From Penelope pileata (taxonomy: Eukaryota; Chordata; Aves; Galliformes; Cracidae): DNA of 64,000 bases. The position numbers and the translations under genes were made by a program. Location: NCBI GenBank assembly GCA_013396635.1, contig WBMW01001505.1:1-64000 (forward strand). Direction: 5' to 3'. The notes under the pieces are model-generated. The model did not search any database. It was not told where the DNA came from and saw only the letters and a program-made list of their open reading frames with translations. Positions 37,293-51,700 of the stretch are shown here, piece by piece. Every line of letters begins with the position of its first letter. The first letter of the stretch is position 1.

Positions 37293-40200
37293 TTGAACCT
37301 CATCTCACATTCAGAGATTTTTGTCTTTTCATACTCTTGACTTTTTTGACCACTTTTGGAGATTTTCTTCAAATTGCAGTGAAGGCGGCATTTCTAGTTT
37401 GACAGCAATTAATTGCTGTTTTGACATAAATTAATTATTTAAGAGAGGAGTAGCAGAAAAGTAAGTTACTTTGTTTTCTTACTAAAATAACTTGCCTTCA
37501 AGAACTCAGATATGGAAGTACATGGTAATTCAATTTAAATCCGTTTAATATTGGCAATTCAATAGTGTGTGCTAAAAAAGAGTGACAATAGGTATCAGTT
37601 AAAGTGTGAGTTTTGCCAAGCTCTATGAAAAAAATCATAATTATGTCCACCATACATTTAATATAAAACCAATTAATGGACAGTTAATGAAACATTATCA
37701 CTTCATCTTATGCTGGCACTGGTCAGATTTAGAGAGAATGGTTCACATTTTAGGCAGAGAGTTAACTTTTTTTCCCCACTCTGCCCCTCAGTAAATTTCA
37801 TTCAATGAGTATTATGTCTCCCTAACACTATCCAAATTACTGTTTTAAATACTAGCACTCCAAGTCTAACCATGGTACTCCCAGAAGATATGTAGGTGCC
37901 ATTGCAGTTAAATATGCAGATGTCTTTGAGAAAAGCTTGAGATGAATCTGCTGCCAGTTACGCTATTTAATTTTGAACATTACAGAGGAACCGGCATTCT
38001 CCATGAAGCCATGTACACTATGAAATCTTTATCATAATGGTGGTTATTGCAGTTGACTGGTATCTGGATTTTTCCTACCTGCTTATCAGTTCGTTTCAAC
38101 CTGCTTTTTGGAAAAATAATTCTAAGGCAGATTTCTGAGCTACAGATGACCATGAAATATATGTCCAAAACATACAGAAAATAGGAATGACTGATTCATT
38201 TGTAACAGCTTGAAACAGTGTGCATACAATCAATTTGCTCTTCTCACATTTTTACTCAAATATGTGTTATCCTTTAAAAAACTGGCTAAGTCAATGTGGA
38301 ATTTAATCATATAACAGACTCTTAACGTGTCACATTTTTCTGTACTGCCTTCTGGAGGTGTTAGGGCACATCCTAGCACTAACGTTGCATAGAAGACTGT
38401 TCTCCATCTTGACAAACATCCTTTTGGACTTAGCAAGGCATGGTTTTAGTATTTTCTGCTTTACACATCACTGTGATCCAAAGAAGCATGAAACTACACG
38501 CTCTCAAGAATACAACTGTTACCAAGACAAGCACTGCCTTTTTTCCACGAGTTTCTGCAAACACCTTGAGACTACAGTTATACCAACAGGAAATATCAAG
38601 CTAAGATATATACAAACACGTAAGTAAAAAACTCAAACATTTTTACAAGTATACAAGTATTTCTCCTTTCATTATGTTGATCCTTTGTAAAATATGATAC
38701 CAGATTGATTTTATTTTTTGTCTTCAAGGTTCTCAATGAGAAATTTGCAGTTTGATATGTATCAGATGAGGCAGATCACTGGCTGGATTTTCAGTGCTAA
38801 ATTCCAGCTGATTGAAATGAAAGGCTTCTGAACAAAAACCAGTACACTTGCTTGCATCCTTTAATGCTTTTATCTTTGAAAACGTGACCCTTAATACTCG
38901 CTGGAGTATCTAAAACCTTTCTTCAGGCTTCAGTCTGAGGAACACAGCTAGACTGCTACACTTCTCTCTTTCATCCTGTGACCAGAACCTGGACTTCGGT
39001 ACTAGAATATGGGATAAAAGTCTGCATAATCTCAGCACTCTCCCCTACATGTCATGAGAAAGTCCACTGTTTTTTTCAGGTTGCTTTCCCATGTTCGTAT
39101 GTATCTGTGCTTGTATGCTCTTTTTTCTGAAGATGAAGAGAATGACAGAGTCATCTGCATGACAAACTATAATCATATTAGTTAAAGTGTTCCCCCTGAG
39201 AGTCATTCAGATACCATAAGAAGATGCATGGAATAAGAACAGAAGAGTGGGCTTAGCTTGAACAACACACCCCTAGAATGATTAAAATAGAGTTTAGACC
39301 TCAGGTGAAGTACATCTGTGGCAACTTTGATAAAACAGCAAGCTCTGAAGGAAAACATCTCAAGTCTAATATATCCGAGTGCATAATAACAGTAAGCGTG
39401 TCCAAAGGTACAATTCCGTCTCTTTATCTTGTTCACTAATGTAGAAAATTTCTCACCTCTTATGATTCAGAAGTCCCTTCATAACTGATCATCTTGATAG
39501 TAGTTAGGTATCTTGGTCTTACTAACCTAATGGAAAGCTATCTGAAAGCTTCACATAAATTCCTCCTAAATTATGGCCTCAATGTATTCAGGACTACCGT
39601 ATACTTACTTATTCTTGTGCCAGTACTGTTCTTCAGTTTAAACAGGTCTTCATCTGTGTTATTCATCCTGCTCATCATGTATAAAGGTCAACCAAATCAG
39701 CCTTCATTTTAGAATGCTATGAAAGCCAAAACCTTTCAGTTTTCTCTCCTGACAGCTCTCCATTTCCTTTTGCCTTTCCTTTGCTGCTTATTCCAGTTTC
39801 ACTTAATTCATCCAGAAGATGGAATACTAAAGCTTTATACAGCATTGCAGAAAAAAAAGTCTTACCAGTTCTATGCACAATGCAATTTAGTTCTATTTAC
39901 CAGAAGTGCCTCAAATATCACACTTCATGACCATATTGCCATTGGAGCATGTTTATTTCTGTGACCCTTCAGAAATTTCCTCAATGAACCTTTGCAGATT
40001 AACAGAAGCTGGAGTCTAACGTACTGCAATGGATTTCTGTTTACTGAGCTGCCCAGTTTACTCAAAAAACAAACTTGTTTTTTGATACCAGTGAGATGGC
40101 ATTGTCATATTTTCAGGTAATAAATAAATAAGTAAAAGGTCAAACAAGCAACAGAAAACAGATTTTCCAAGGAACTCACATCCCATAAAAACTATGAAAA

Positions 40201-40831
40201 CTCTGATAATCTGGCATTCACTTTTTTTTTTTTTCTCAGAATAGACGGGAAAAAAACAACATACTTGTTTAAATGCCAAAACATCACGTGGTGAATATCT
40301 GTCTTATAATGGTTCTGAACAAAATTACCATATTTTCTCAGGCTGTCCATTAAATTTGCTCAAGACTTTTGTAATTTTTCAGATATTTAGACAATCACTG
40401 ACATACAACTTTAACTTCAGATCTAAAACTCAAACACTCCCTAGATGACCTAGTCCTTTGAGTAATCTATCTGGCTAATTAGAAACAGATGTGCTTTTAA
40501 TTTACTTGTACTAGAATGAGTCAAGATATATCAGAATGTATTATAACCCTCTGTACTATCAGTAAGCATTGTTCAGTCCCAAAAGAACTGAAGGCTTCAA
40601 AATGGGAGGATTATTCACGGAGATTATACACTATTTTCCTATAGGTTGAATTATTCATCAGAATTAATTCTACATGTATTAACAATTTTCATTCTCCTTC
40701 ACACAAGTCCCAAAGATCAGTTTATAAGAATATGTAGTGATTTGCATGTCCTTACAATATTTCATGTTTTTTTTTTTAAGCACTGCCTTCAGAACGGCCA
40801 TAAAAAAAAGAACAATGTATGATAAGCTTTT

Positions 40832-40862
40832 ACAACAAACAAACAAACAAACAAACAACAAC
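40832..40862. repeat. (AAAC)n microsatellite
   Basis: About six uninterrupted caaa units flanked by caacaac. Confidence 0.95.
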
Positions 40863-41659
40863 TGTTAGTAGCTGTCTATGGTGAGAGGCCCTCATGTTGG
40901 ACAAATTCTGTTTTACAAAAAAAAAAGTCAACCCATAACATCACAAATCATTTTTATCGCTTTCTTCTCTTTCATGAAGGCAAGCTATCAATGTAATTCC
41001 TCCAACAAGAATATTTTAATACATTTTAAAGAGCAAAGCATTACATTTCCTGGATGGTTGGAACTAATCCAAGGCAGAGAATACACAATTCTAGTGTTCA
41101 AAAGCACTTTTAGTTTAGCAGGGTTGCTATAGGAGACTAGCAATGCTGACAGGTTTGTCTTATCTAATATTTCCCCGACGAAGCGCAGTGATCTTATTCT
41201 TTGATGATTCCTGAACACTGTGCTTAAGCTATTAAACTAAACTAAAAACCATTTGGAACGAAGGAAATGTTTAATATTTATGAATGGGCTTGTTCAACAC
41301 CTTACATGTTGAACAGCTGAAATCAAGAGAGCTTAAGTGATGGGTTCTAGTAAATCACTACTTATTTTGCCCTCTCTTTCTCAATACGTGATCTCTGCCT
41401 AGACAGATACTGTCCATCTCTTTTTAGAGATGACCATCATGGTCCAGCTGCAGTTTATTTGAATGTAAGTCACAACATTCTTTGTCTACTGTCACAACTT
41501 TATTTAGATCCCTTCAGTCTTTCACTATCTCATATCTCAGCTGACAGGCCTGCACTCTCTCACCTCACTCCTAGGCGAGATCTAATGATCTAATTCTTCT
41601 TGGTCTGGCTCAAGAAATCTTTCTTTTCACTGAAAATAAGACAGATCCTACAGATACTT

Positions 41660-41661
<2 letters not shown>

Positions 41662-41691
<30 letters not shown>

Positions 41692-41692
41692 A
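41662..41692. repeat. (AAAAC)n microsatellite
   Basis: Four aaaac units inside an A-rich tract. Confidence 0.9.
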
Positions 41693-41878
41693 CCTTTCTA
41701 GAACCCAAATTTCTTTTAAGACACTGAAAGTGTTTCACCAGAACAATATATTAATTATATTCTCAGTGAGGATTAAAGCAGTAAGTGGCCTATATTGTTA
41801 GGTTCAGAACCTCACAAATATTTAGAAGATGCAATGTTAAGATCCCTAACTGCCACTGAAATGAAGAACACATTTAAT

Positions 41879-42060
41879 GATCTCATTGTCCTTTTATCAC
41901 TTCAGCCACTGAAAGTTGGCCTGTGTATCTATGCTGACTATTCCATTGCTGACTTGCTACATACAAATATAACTGATTTATGAATATTTCTTTTTTTAAG
42001 TAAATTTAATTAATTTTAATTAAAACATCATTAAAAATAATTAAAAAATAATAACCATAG
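41879..42060. repeat. Diverged direct repeat, copy A
   Basis: Begins gatctcattgtcc. Shares tatcacttca, actgaaagtt (gaaagtcagt in copy B), ctgactattccattgct, caaatata and taaaacatcattaaaa in the same order with copy B at 42608-42792. Small indels separate the copies. The repeat is not CR1; family unknown. Confidence 0.8.
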
Positions 42061-42607
42061 TCAGTATAGGCCTCCCCAGCCTTGGGAACAAAGAATCTTA
42101 AAGCAGCTGCCACAGTTTTCCAGCGACTTTTCAGAGTTTTGTCTGACTCTCTTTTCTCTTGGGTTAGGAGGCACTTTTAAGCTTTCTCTTGTTTAATTCT
42201 ATACCTTATGATCTTGTCAGCCCACCTGGATCAAGGTTGACATTTCCCTGTTACTAGCACTCCCACTGCTCTCATGGGGCCTCCTGGTGACATCTTGTCT
42301 TTGAAGCTGTTCTGTGTCTGTCCTGTTTTCTTCCTAAGAACTTTGTCTGCAACTCCAGCTGATCACACTGTGTAATATCAAACAGGCAAAGTAATACTAA
42401 ATAGCAGAGATACAACAGCAACAAAATGCTATCTTTTCATTCAATACACATTGCTTAAAGGTGGATACCACCTAAAATTTCTGAGAGTACAGCTGCGAAA
42501 GACAATGGCATATCAATTGCAAGAATAAAAGAATGTGTTAAATGTAAAGTTCACAGTTTTGATATAAAATTATGCTAGGAGATATACTTCAAACTCTTGG
42601 CACGGTA

Positions 42608-42792
42608 GATCTCAGTGTCCTATCACTTCATTCATTGAAAGTCAGTGTATCTGTGCTGACTATTCCATTGCTTCCATTGCTGCCTTGTTACATGCAAATA
42701 TATCTGATTTCTGATTTTGTTTTTACTGAATTAATTTTAATTTAGAAAACTCAAAATCTTAATAAAACATCATTAAAATAATAATCATTATT
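42608..42792. repeat. Diverged direct repeat, copy B
   Basis: Second copy in the same orientation, starting 729 bp after copy A starts. It carries an extra internal duplication of ttccattgc. The sequence between the copies and beyond them does not appear to match, so the similarity is confined to about 180 bp. Confidence 0.8.
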
Positions 42793-43896
42793 TGTTTCTG
42801 AAACTAAGATATAGATGCAGTACATACATTTATATGAGAATACTTCAGAGAAGGATTGAGGGTAGCTGTGGTTTGAATTCAACCATCCTCAGATGAAAAC
42901 AACTTGGCCTGTTTTGTCCTCTAGTGAAGCCTCTGACTGTGATGGATTCATAAATGGCTGCACTTTATAAAGCACAAGACCTGCCATGTTCTTTTTTCAT
43001 CCATCTTCCTCCTTATGTCCCAGCCTATTGTTTATTTGTTTCTTCTCTTCCCCCCTTCTGACCTATTTCCCTTCCTTACTTTCTTTTTCCTAGCTTTTTT
43101 TTTCTCATGAGGGTTCATTTTCCTCACTAGGGAACAAAAATGCTCCTTGGCATGGGATCTTCAAGATGACTACAATAAGCCACACTGGAAACTTCTTTGG
43201 AACTTAGAAGTGAGTGTTGCTGTTGGAAAAAGATGCTTAAAAAAGAAGTAAGCACTGGTCTTGCTCTTTTCTTACTTCATATTCCTCCTCAAAAAAACCC
43301 AGCTTTTTTTGTGGCCAGCTAGAATTTGTAATCCAGTAAAAAAAAGCTATTGTTAAAAGACATCACAGGTGTAAATAGTGACAATTATTGAGGCAACTAA
43401 GACAAAACAAGGCAATGAGTTCACTAATACAATTAATTGTTGAAAAAGACAGTACTGGGTTAAGCAATTTTTTAATTTTCCTTCTTCTGTCTAATCTGAA
43501 GTAGAGAAAACAGAGAAAAATAATTTATTTAGAGATTAGTTCAAAAGATCTATCATAATATGGGACTCTTTTTTTCCCTCCACCTCCAACAGTGAAAGGA
43601 ATGTGCAACAAAACAAAACAAAAACAACAAAAAGCCTGAAATCGTTAATTACCAGCAAAGACCACTCCATGACCAAAGATTAGAGCTGTGCTCACCACAA
43701 TGTCCTTAAAAAACAACTATTTTTTACTCCTGATAAGACTTAAAGATGTGTGATAGTGGATGAATGTGGAATATTCTCAAAAATTCAAGGATCGTTTGCT
43801 CATGCTGAAAAATTCACGCAAGTGAAGTTAAAAGCTTCGCAATATACGGTTGATAAAATATTTATACGGTGCGTACTTAGACTGGAAATATTAAGT

Positions 43897-44475
43897 ATCA
43901 TAGAATCATAGAATGATCTGGGTTGGAAGGGACCCTCAAGTTTAAATTCCCCTGCCGCAGGCAGGGTTGCCAACCATGAGATCAAGTACTAGATTGGGTT
44001 GCCAAGGGCCTCATCCAATTTGGCCTTGAATACCTCCAGGGATGGAGCATCCACAACCTCTCCAGGCAGCCTGTTCCGGCACTTCACCATCCTTTCAGTG
44101 AAGAACTGCCCCCTGACATCTAATCTGTATCTTCCCTCCTTCCACTTAAAACCATTCCTCCTTGTCCTATCACTATCTACCCTTGTAAAAAGTTGGTTTC
44201 CCTCCTGTTTATAATCTCGTTTTAAATACTGGAAGGCTGCAATGAGGTCTCCCCACAACCTTCTCTTCTCCAGACTGAACAAGCCCCTGTCATCATAGGG
44301 GAGGTTCTCCAGCCCTCTTACCATCTGTGGCCCTCCTCTGGACGCTCTCCAAAAGCTCCACATCTTTCCTGTACTGGGATCCCCAGACCTGGAAGCAGCA
44401 CTTCTGATGGGGCCTTATGAGGGCAGAGTAGGGAGGGTCAACCACCTTCCTCTCCCTGTGGGCCACCACACCTAA
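43897..44475 (-). mobile_element. CR1 LINE 3' half, well preserved
   Basis: Minus-strand CR1 with two octamer units (atcatagaatcatagaatga on the plus strand) at its 3' end (43897). It continues through gggttggaagggaccctcaa, the conserved ctccaggcagcctgttccgg block and ccttctcttctccagactga to the segment encoding YSALIRPHQKCCFQVWGSQY and DVELLESVQRRAT. The 5' truncation is near 44475. It lies in the same orientation as PLXDC2. Confidence 0.96.
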
Positions 44476-45559
44476 TCTCATTTTACAAGGAGTATAAACC
44501 ATGACATAGATCTGATTTAATGCTATGTAAATGTTCTGATCAAATATAGATGAGCACACATTTTGATTTTTTAATATGTATTGTTGAACCACATCATGTA
44601 ACAATTCTAAAAAAACACTTGGTGAATATGTTGAAATAACATAGAGAAGTTTGCCTAGAGAAGTAAGCAATGGGTCAGCTTTTTTGAATCGGGAAAAAAA
44701 AGCTAACTTTATCAACATTTGTTGCTGACAGCTACTTGCAACTGTTAAATTAGCTACTAAAGATGCCACTGGGAAAGGTCCTTCTCTATACACCTAAATG
44801 GCATCTACCATCAAGAATTTGGGCTTCTTCTCAGGTGTAAATGTCGCACTAGAATTTCCTGAACTTGTTAAATGATTTTGTCCATGGATTGTAGCCTTTG
44901 CTGTGTAAACCATTGGAGCATGATAATTGCAGAGATAATATTAAGCTTTACTTGTCACAGGGAATCATAAAAACCAATTCAAAACAAACAAAAAAACAAC
45001 CCATGGATCTTGCTGTCAACCATAGCTTCAGCACTATGGTAAATTCATAAATAAAACAACATTCCTATTGCAATCTGCAGGTCAGTTAAGTAGGGACAGA
45101 TAACTAGGCTTTTTATAAGCAAAAAGGCTATTTTTTGTTTGATTGCTCTTCTTTCTGCTATTATGAATTGAAGTAAATACCTAGTTAAAATGAATATTTG
45201 TAAAATATTCAACAAAGTATAACAAAGAAAGTAAATAATATTCCTGTTTTTTCAGAAAAAAGGTGAGTTTCACAAATCCTTTGAGATGTCAGATGTCCAA
45301 AACATTTTCTGTAACAGAATTTTCCAGACTTCAGCCCATATAGAAGGATAGAGGGAAAAAGAGAGAAACTTTGCATCTAGATCAGTTCCAAAAGTCAAAT
45401 ATTTTCATTCAGAATTCTGAAATAGGAGGAATTTGGAAAGGGAAAATTCCTTGAAATTTCCGGAGGGAAACAGGAATCAGTATACTTCCCACTGACACAG
45501 AGGCTTTTTGTCTACTACATTAGAGAACGTGAAAGCAGGATCTCTGTAATACTACCATG
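44476..45559 (-). other. PLXDC2: PLXDC2 intron 1, unique spacer between two CR1 copies
   Basis: No gene recognised. The minus-strand frame entering the CR1 at 44475 is open across 44476-44793, giving a chimeric open frame, but nothing indicates it is expressed. Confidence 0.6.
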
Positions 45560-45757
45560 TTTACCAGGATTCATGGATCATCTGCCCAGGGGTGTTGTGG
45601 ATGCCCCCACCCTGGAAGTGTTCAAAGCCAGGCTGGATGGGGCTTTGAGCAACCTGGTCTAGTGGGAGGTGTCCTTGCCCATAGCAGGGCGGTTGGAACA
45701 AGATGATCTCTAAGATCTCTTCCAACTCAAACCATTCTATGATTCTATGATCTGTGA
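45560..45757 (+). mobile_element. CR1 LINE 3' end, short
   Basis: Starts at ctgcccaggggtgttgtgga. Continues with ccctggaagtgttcaaagcc, gctggatggggctttgagca, acctggtctagtgggaggtg and gttggaacaagatgatctct, then ends with ccattctatgattctatga. About 200 bp, little diverged. Confidence 0.95.
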
Positions 45758-48700
45758 TTAAATGCAGGTCACATAAAATAGCACCAGTAATGCTGCCAAC
45801 TTGAGTGAGACTAAGCATGACAGTGACTAAATGTCAGTTATAAAATAACATCCGAATTCTAAAAATGCATAGAATAAATTTGCAGTTCAAGAGTACAGGT
45901 ATAAATGCATACATAAATTCAGATTATAAGTGCTGGAGATTAACTAGAAGGAAATTGTTCTCTAATAATGATTAAGAGGTTGTGAAGTAGATATGAGCGT
46001 GAACAGTAACTTCTCATAAATAGAACCTTTACGAGCAGGTAAGGGTTGCACTGCTGCTCCTCCCATGTTGGAATGCTACAGGGAGAAGTTCTGTACTTCA
46101 TCCATGTCTCTGGTGACTAAAGGTATTTCTACACTTCTATGACACATGCTGTCTAAACATCACAATATTTTTATGAGCATTTGGGAATGTTATAAGGAAA
46201 TAAATGAGGGGACCATACGGCTTCAGAAATAAAATAATATAAAATCTCCCTTATGTTTTTTGCATTTTTTTTTAAAAATCTACTTCAAAGTCCTGAGAGC
46301 TCAAACTTATTTTTGTAACCTTTAGAACAAAATGCCACAACAAGATATCAGCAAATTTGTAAAATCCTGTTTATCTATAATGAAAACATTCCTTTTATAT
46401 CAGTTTAAGAGCTAAAGGCATTTTTTTTTGTAATAAAGTCATGCTGATAGTCTTAATACTGTCTTTCTCAGCCTAATAATGATAGCCTGTCTATACGAAT
46501 CATACCTGATGCACTTCACTTACATTTTATATATATGCTGAACCACTGATGTCTTTTCTTCAGAATTCTTTCTTGTCTCTGTCTGACCTACTTTCTAAAC
46601 ATGAGGCTTTAGGAATGCAACAACACTTAAATTTGCCTGCCGGATGTCTGGACTTCTGCTAAAGTGATCTGTTCATTCCTACTCTTGAATATGTGCCTAT
46701 TTTAGAGGAATAATATGCTAGCACTGTAGATTATTCACTGAAAATGAAAAGCCTATCCTTAAATATTTCAGGAAAAAGCCTCATGTAAATATATTTGTTG
46801 AAGGTTTCTTAAAATGGTTGAGATTTTCAGAAGATGAAATTTGAATTACAAGTTGAGCAGATTTGCTAGGAGTACCAGTGACTACATTGACGAAACATAC
46901 TATTCTGTCATCTGTTGTCAATATAGTCCTTTGATCTTTGAAATCCTGTGGGAAAACCAGCAAAATGCACAACATTACTGAATTTATTTGAATCAGAAAC
47001 ATGATACAAATAATCTGTCAATTAATTTGACTTTCAGTCCTAGCTTGAACTTTGATTTCCATTGCCAGTTGTTACTTGCACTTTGGGTACAAAAACGATA
47101 CACGTTAAAATTTCTCTCTCTCTCAATTTCTCTCAGGAAGTAAGAATGAATAGTCAGAGAGCAAAGGAAGAACTACCTTGTGGCATCTATTACCATGTGT
47201 TTAAGTCCTAGTGATATTTAAGTTAAAACATGTAGTGTTATCTTGAATTTATAATAGATCGAGTTTGTGCTTGATAAAACACTGTCATAAACATGGCTCA
47301 GACAGCTAATTTTATAAATCCTGCAAATATCTATGAGATTTTTTAACTTATTTTTGCTTGAGATTACAGTAAGATATTGCGTAAAGTTGAGGATAGTCAT
47401 TTTACTAGTTCTTATCTAGTTTTATGCTAAAAAGTGAACATGATTTTAGACAGTGTCCTCAGGGATAAATAATCCCTGTTAACAGGTTTAGAAGAAGAAG
47501 CAAGTTTATACAAGCACTGATGTTCTGCTTCTTTACTCTCACATTTACTCTTGCATTCTGTCTAGTTCATAGACCAACCGTTGAAGGGACAGAGCAAAAT
47601 CTTGTGACTCACTGCAGCTTGCAGAAAAAAGTCTTCAGCAATCCTGCTTCTGACATATAACTTGTAGAGCAAGTAGTTAATGTATGTATTACCTCTTTAA
47701 AGAAAATATAAAACTTAAAGTTAATAGTAAAAACAAGACTAGATAACAATTAAAACAGAAACATTGTGCTCCAATGACTACTTCCTGCAAAGACTTTTGC
47801 CGGTGGTTCACTCTGCATGTGAAACAGACTCATTAAAATTAATGGGACAACTCACTCTGTGTCAGAATGTGCAGATTTAAATCAAAATGATTGGAATTGC
47901 CAAATTTAATCAGGAATTAAATCAGCAAGTAGAAAAACTTAAATCTTTGAGCTTAATCTTGATTTTCATACCTACTTTTTTTTTTCTTTTTTTTTCTCCT
48001 TCAAGAAAAGCTGAGCCTCTCTGTCTGGTATAATTCTTCATCCTTTCTTGCAACACAGTATTAAAAACAATATATCCATAAACAGTAAACAGTATAATTA
48101 TGCCACTTACTACACATATATTCAAACTCTTAATGTTTACATTTTGTTAAATATGAAAATATTGAATTGAGTGTTTTTTACTTAATTGTTAAACGTTATT
48201 CTAGGCAAAAGGAGGGAAAACTTTATCTCAGTGCAAGGTAGCTTGAAAAAAAAACATGAAACCAAGTTTGTCAGAGAGTTATCTCATTAACTTAATCCAT
48301 CTAAAATTTAAGCACATAGTCTCAACCAGTTAAGTCAGGATCTATTTGTAGTTGGAGATCACAGGCAACTTCGGGGAGTGATTCTTCTTAATTATCATGA
48401 GATTATTTCCATCTGTAATGGTTATTTGTTGTTCCCCCTGACTAGAGAGGGAAGGCAAACTTTATGCTTATAATTCAACTGCTAGCACTAGATGGGATGG
48501 TTCTCAGTCAATCTAAACATTTAACTTCACTAGAGACATTATAAAAATACAAAATCTGCCCAAACTTCTACAACTAAGTTAGGTAATTTAAAATGCAAAG
48601 GAAGTACTATCTATATTTTTTAAAAATTCAAATAGGTTGATTTTTTATTAGGACGTTTTAAAAATATTTGAACTGGTAAGCAGTATCCTGTCTCATGCTG

Positions 48701-51700
48701 TATTTAGATTAGAAAACAAAAATAAGATCAAATTCAAGGCTTTTCTATTTTCAAATCATTTCTTAACTTCTAGGGAACAAATCATTGAATGGAAATCTCT
48801 GAATAAACTGAAATGAAATACTTCTGTACAGATTACAGTATTTCTGTCAGCAAACTTATGTTTCCAGCCAATGATTTCCAGTGGTTCAGTCATCTACCTT
48901 TCTAAAAATCTTCTACCTCAAACACAGTATTCTTAAATATTGCGGGGTTTTTTTGTTGTTTTTCTTTGTTTATTTGTTTTGATTTCTCTTGTTATTTTTT
49001 TATTTTTTGTGCTTGGAAATTGGCTTTAGGCAAAACAAATGTACAGAAAGTATTCATGGACAGGAACATATCAGCTTATTATAATTTTATGTTTTTTCAT
49101 TACGCAAATGCAATCCAGTGCTCAAATAAGAATTTTGCAAATTTCATTACACAATGTTTTATTTAGAGGACACATATTTAACTTTCAGTATATTTGGGGA
49201 CAAAATTATTAGAAACAAACAAAACAACAATGAAAAATAGTAGAGTTCTTGTAGAGCATTCAAAGGAAAAAACAAAAACAAAATCAAAGCCAAAAAATTA
49301 ATGAATGCCTTTCACTTCTATTTCAGAACTTTAAAATAAACAATTAAAGCCATGTTTGCTTGTAATTGCTTATTACACTTCCTATGAGTGATGAAAACAC
49401 TATGCAAAACGAAATGAACAAACAAAACAAAAAATAGAGAATGAGAATTCTGCCTGCTGGTGCTTCTATTAAGTAGAAAATCACAGCTACTCTGCCCCTG
49501 AGGTGTTCTGCTAACAATGTGTTGCTGTAGACAATAAAGTGCTGTTTGGATGCTTGTTCTTTTCACAGTAAATTTACAGCCAAAATGAAAAACAGACTTA
49601 TTAAAAGCCCCCCCCTCCTTTCTATAACTAAGTTGTGCAAAATCAGATATTTCAAAGCTCACAAACTTAGAGGAATCTTTATGGCTGTATAGCTGAAACA
49701 TGAGGTTCTTAAAGACAAAATAAAAACAAAAACAAAAAAAACCCAACAAACATTAGTGTATCCCTTTTTATGAAAAAAGATTAGAAGAAATATCCAACTT
49801 GAGCAAGAGTGCTGTAATAACATGTTTATAATAACATGTTTAGAATATAGAAAAATTGACGCACAATACCTGAAATAGATACTATTTCAATTCAGCTACT
49901 GCAAGAAGTTATTTATTGTCAGCTTAATCTATCCAACATTTGAAGAATGATTTATATCATAAAATTAATCTGTCAAAACATCAGTTATAAAATAATGTTG
50001 AGTCTTTGAGGTAGTCCTTTTTGATATACTATCCCATTGTAGATACTAGAAAATGAAAATATAACACTGAGCAAAACAACCTTAGATTATCCATAGCACA
50101 TTTCTCCCTACCTCTTCTTATTGTATTCTACCCTTTTTGGGAATGGGAGATCAGAATGGCACACAGTGTTCAACGTAGAATTGCCTTGTGTGTTTTTAAA
50201 ATTGCACAGTGATGCTCTCTGTTCAGTTTTCTGTTATTTTTTAGTAAAACCTAAATCTCTATTTGGCTTTGGGCTACTCCTGTATATTTATCTGAAGGGT
50301 TCTTGCTCTTATTCTTGCTTTTCAGCTGTGCTGGTCAGCAGCTAAAGGTCCATCTAAGCTAGTATTTTTTTTTTCTCCCATGAACATCACTTTTCATTTG
50401 TTTGCACAGATTCTCCACCGTATCCTCCACAAAGAAATCCCCAAGATTTCTGCGTTCTTCTCCAATCGCAAGATTTTATTTTTGCTGGTGTTTCCTTTTT
50501 CATGGTGAACATCAACACAAAGATTTCATGTATCTTTTCTGTTTCTTTTTGCATTCTAATTCTACTGGCTCTACAGACAATTTTGCAGACTTGTTTCTCT
50601 TAGTGTGCTTGAGGAAAGTTTTACTATAATTTTGATTTCCTTTACTAATTGTTTCCTGAACATTAAACGAAGGGAAACAATGTCTACTAGAATGTAGTGC
50701 ACCAATGCTTTCAAGAAGTCCTATGGGAAAAGCTTGTGAATGATTCACTACAGCCCAAATAAGTTAGTTATCTAGACTTTAACTAAAATTTTTGTGTGCA
50801 GCAGAAGAAACTCTATCAGTACTGTCAGGTCTATGTACTTATGTGAACATTGTGAAGTCCAGCCATAGAAGATCTGTCAGAGGCATTCAAACACCACAAT
50901 CTTTTTAGCACTGAGGTAAAAAAGAGACATACATGTACATGTGCTATGCAACTGCGCTTGAGAATAGTTACTACAGTTACTCAGCCAATTTAAAGTACGT
51001 TATTTAATTTCAAGAATGAAATGCTCATGCAAAAGTGAATAAATAACTCTTGAAATTACAGAACACCATTAAATTGATTACACTCACAGCGGCTTCAAAT
51101 GTGAAATAGTTTAAGAGTTGAAGAGTCAACAGGTAACTGCACAGATGGAAATTGGTAGACATGGATTTGGTGGCCGCCGTGTTTTTCTGAGTATCTGCAC
51201 ATAGCAATTTCAGGAGTATTTTCAAAGGAACATAAAACCATTTGTGCAGAATGTGCCACTTACAAAACATCTCATGTATCATTCCCAATTTTCTATTAAG
51301 CAAAATAAGCAAGCTCTGAATTGTTTTCCTGCATGGTGCAGACTGTTCTGAGAAAATGCAGCTATCCCTCTGTAAGCTTCTCTTCACAGAGAGGACTCAA
51401 AAGGAAGGGGCAACTTGTTTTCCCTAGTAAACAAGTGACTCAAGACCCTCTAGTACTACCAGGAGACTCTTTCCCTTGCACATTTAAAGCCTCTCTGCTG
51501 ATATTATGAGCCATGTCTATACTTTTTGTTTTATTTTTTTTCTAAATCATTTACTCTTTGGAGGACCAAATAGTGAACTGCTTGGGTTCTTTGACAGTTC
51601 ATCCAAATAGGAGGAAGAAAACAATTAGTGCTAGGTACATGCAAAAGTCTGGATGCGGTTTCAGGCACTGAAGGTGACACCTCCATTAAGAAATTGCAGG

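Larger units (their letters stand above)
37293..43896 (-). other. PLXDC2: PLXDC2 intron 1, 6.6 kb without recognised gene
   Basis: AT-rich intron. It holds a T run (about 40221-40234), (AAAC)n and (AAAAC)n simple repeats, and the pair of diverged direct repeats at 41879-42060 and 42608-42792. No exon is recognised. Confidence 0.6.
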
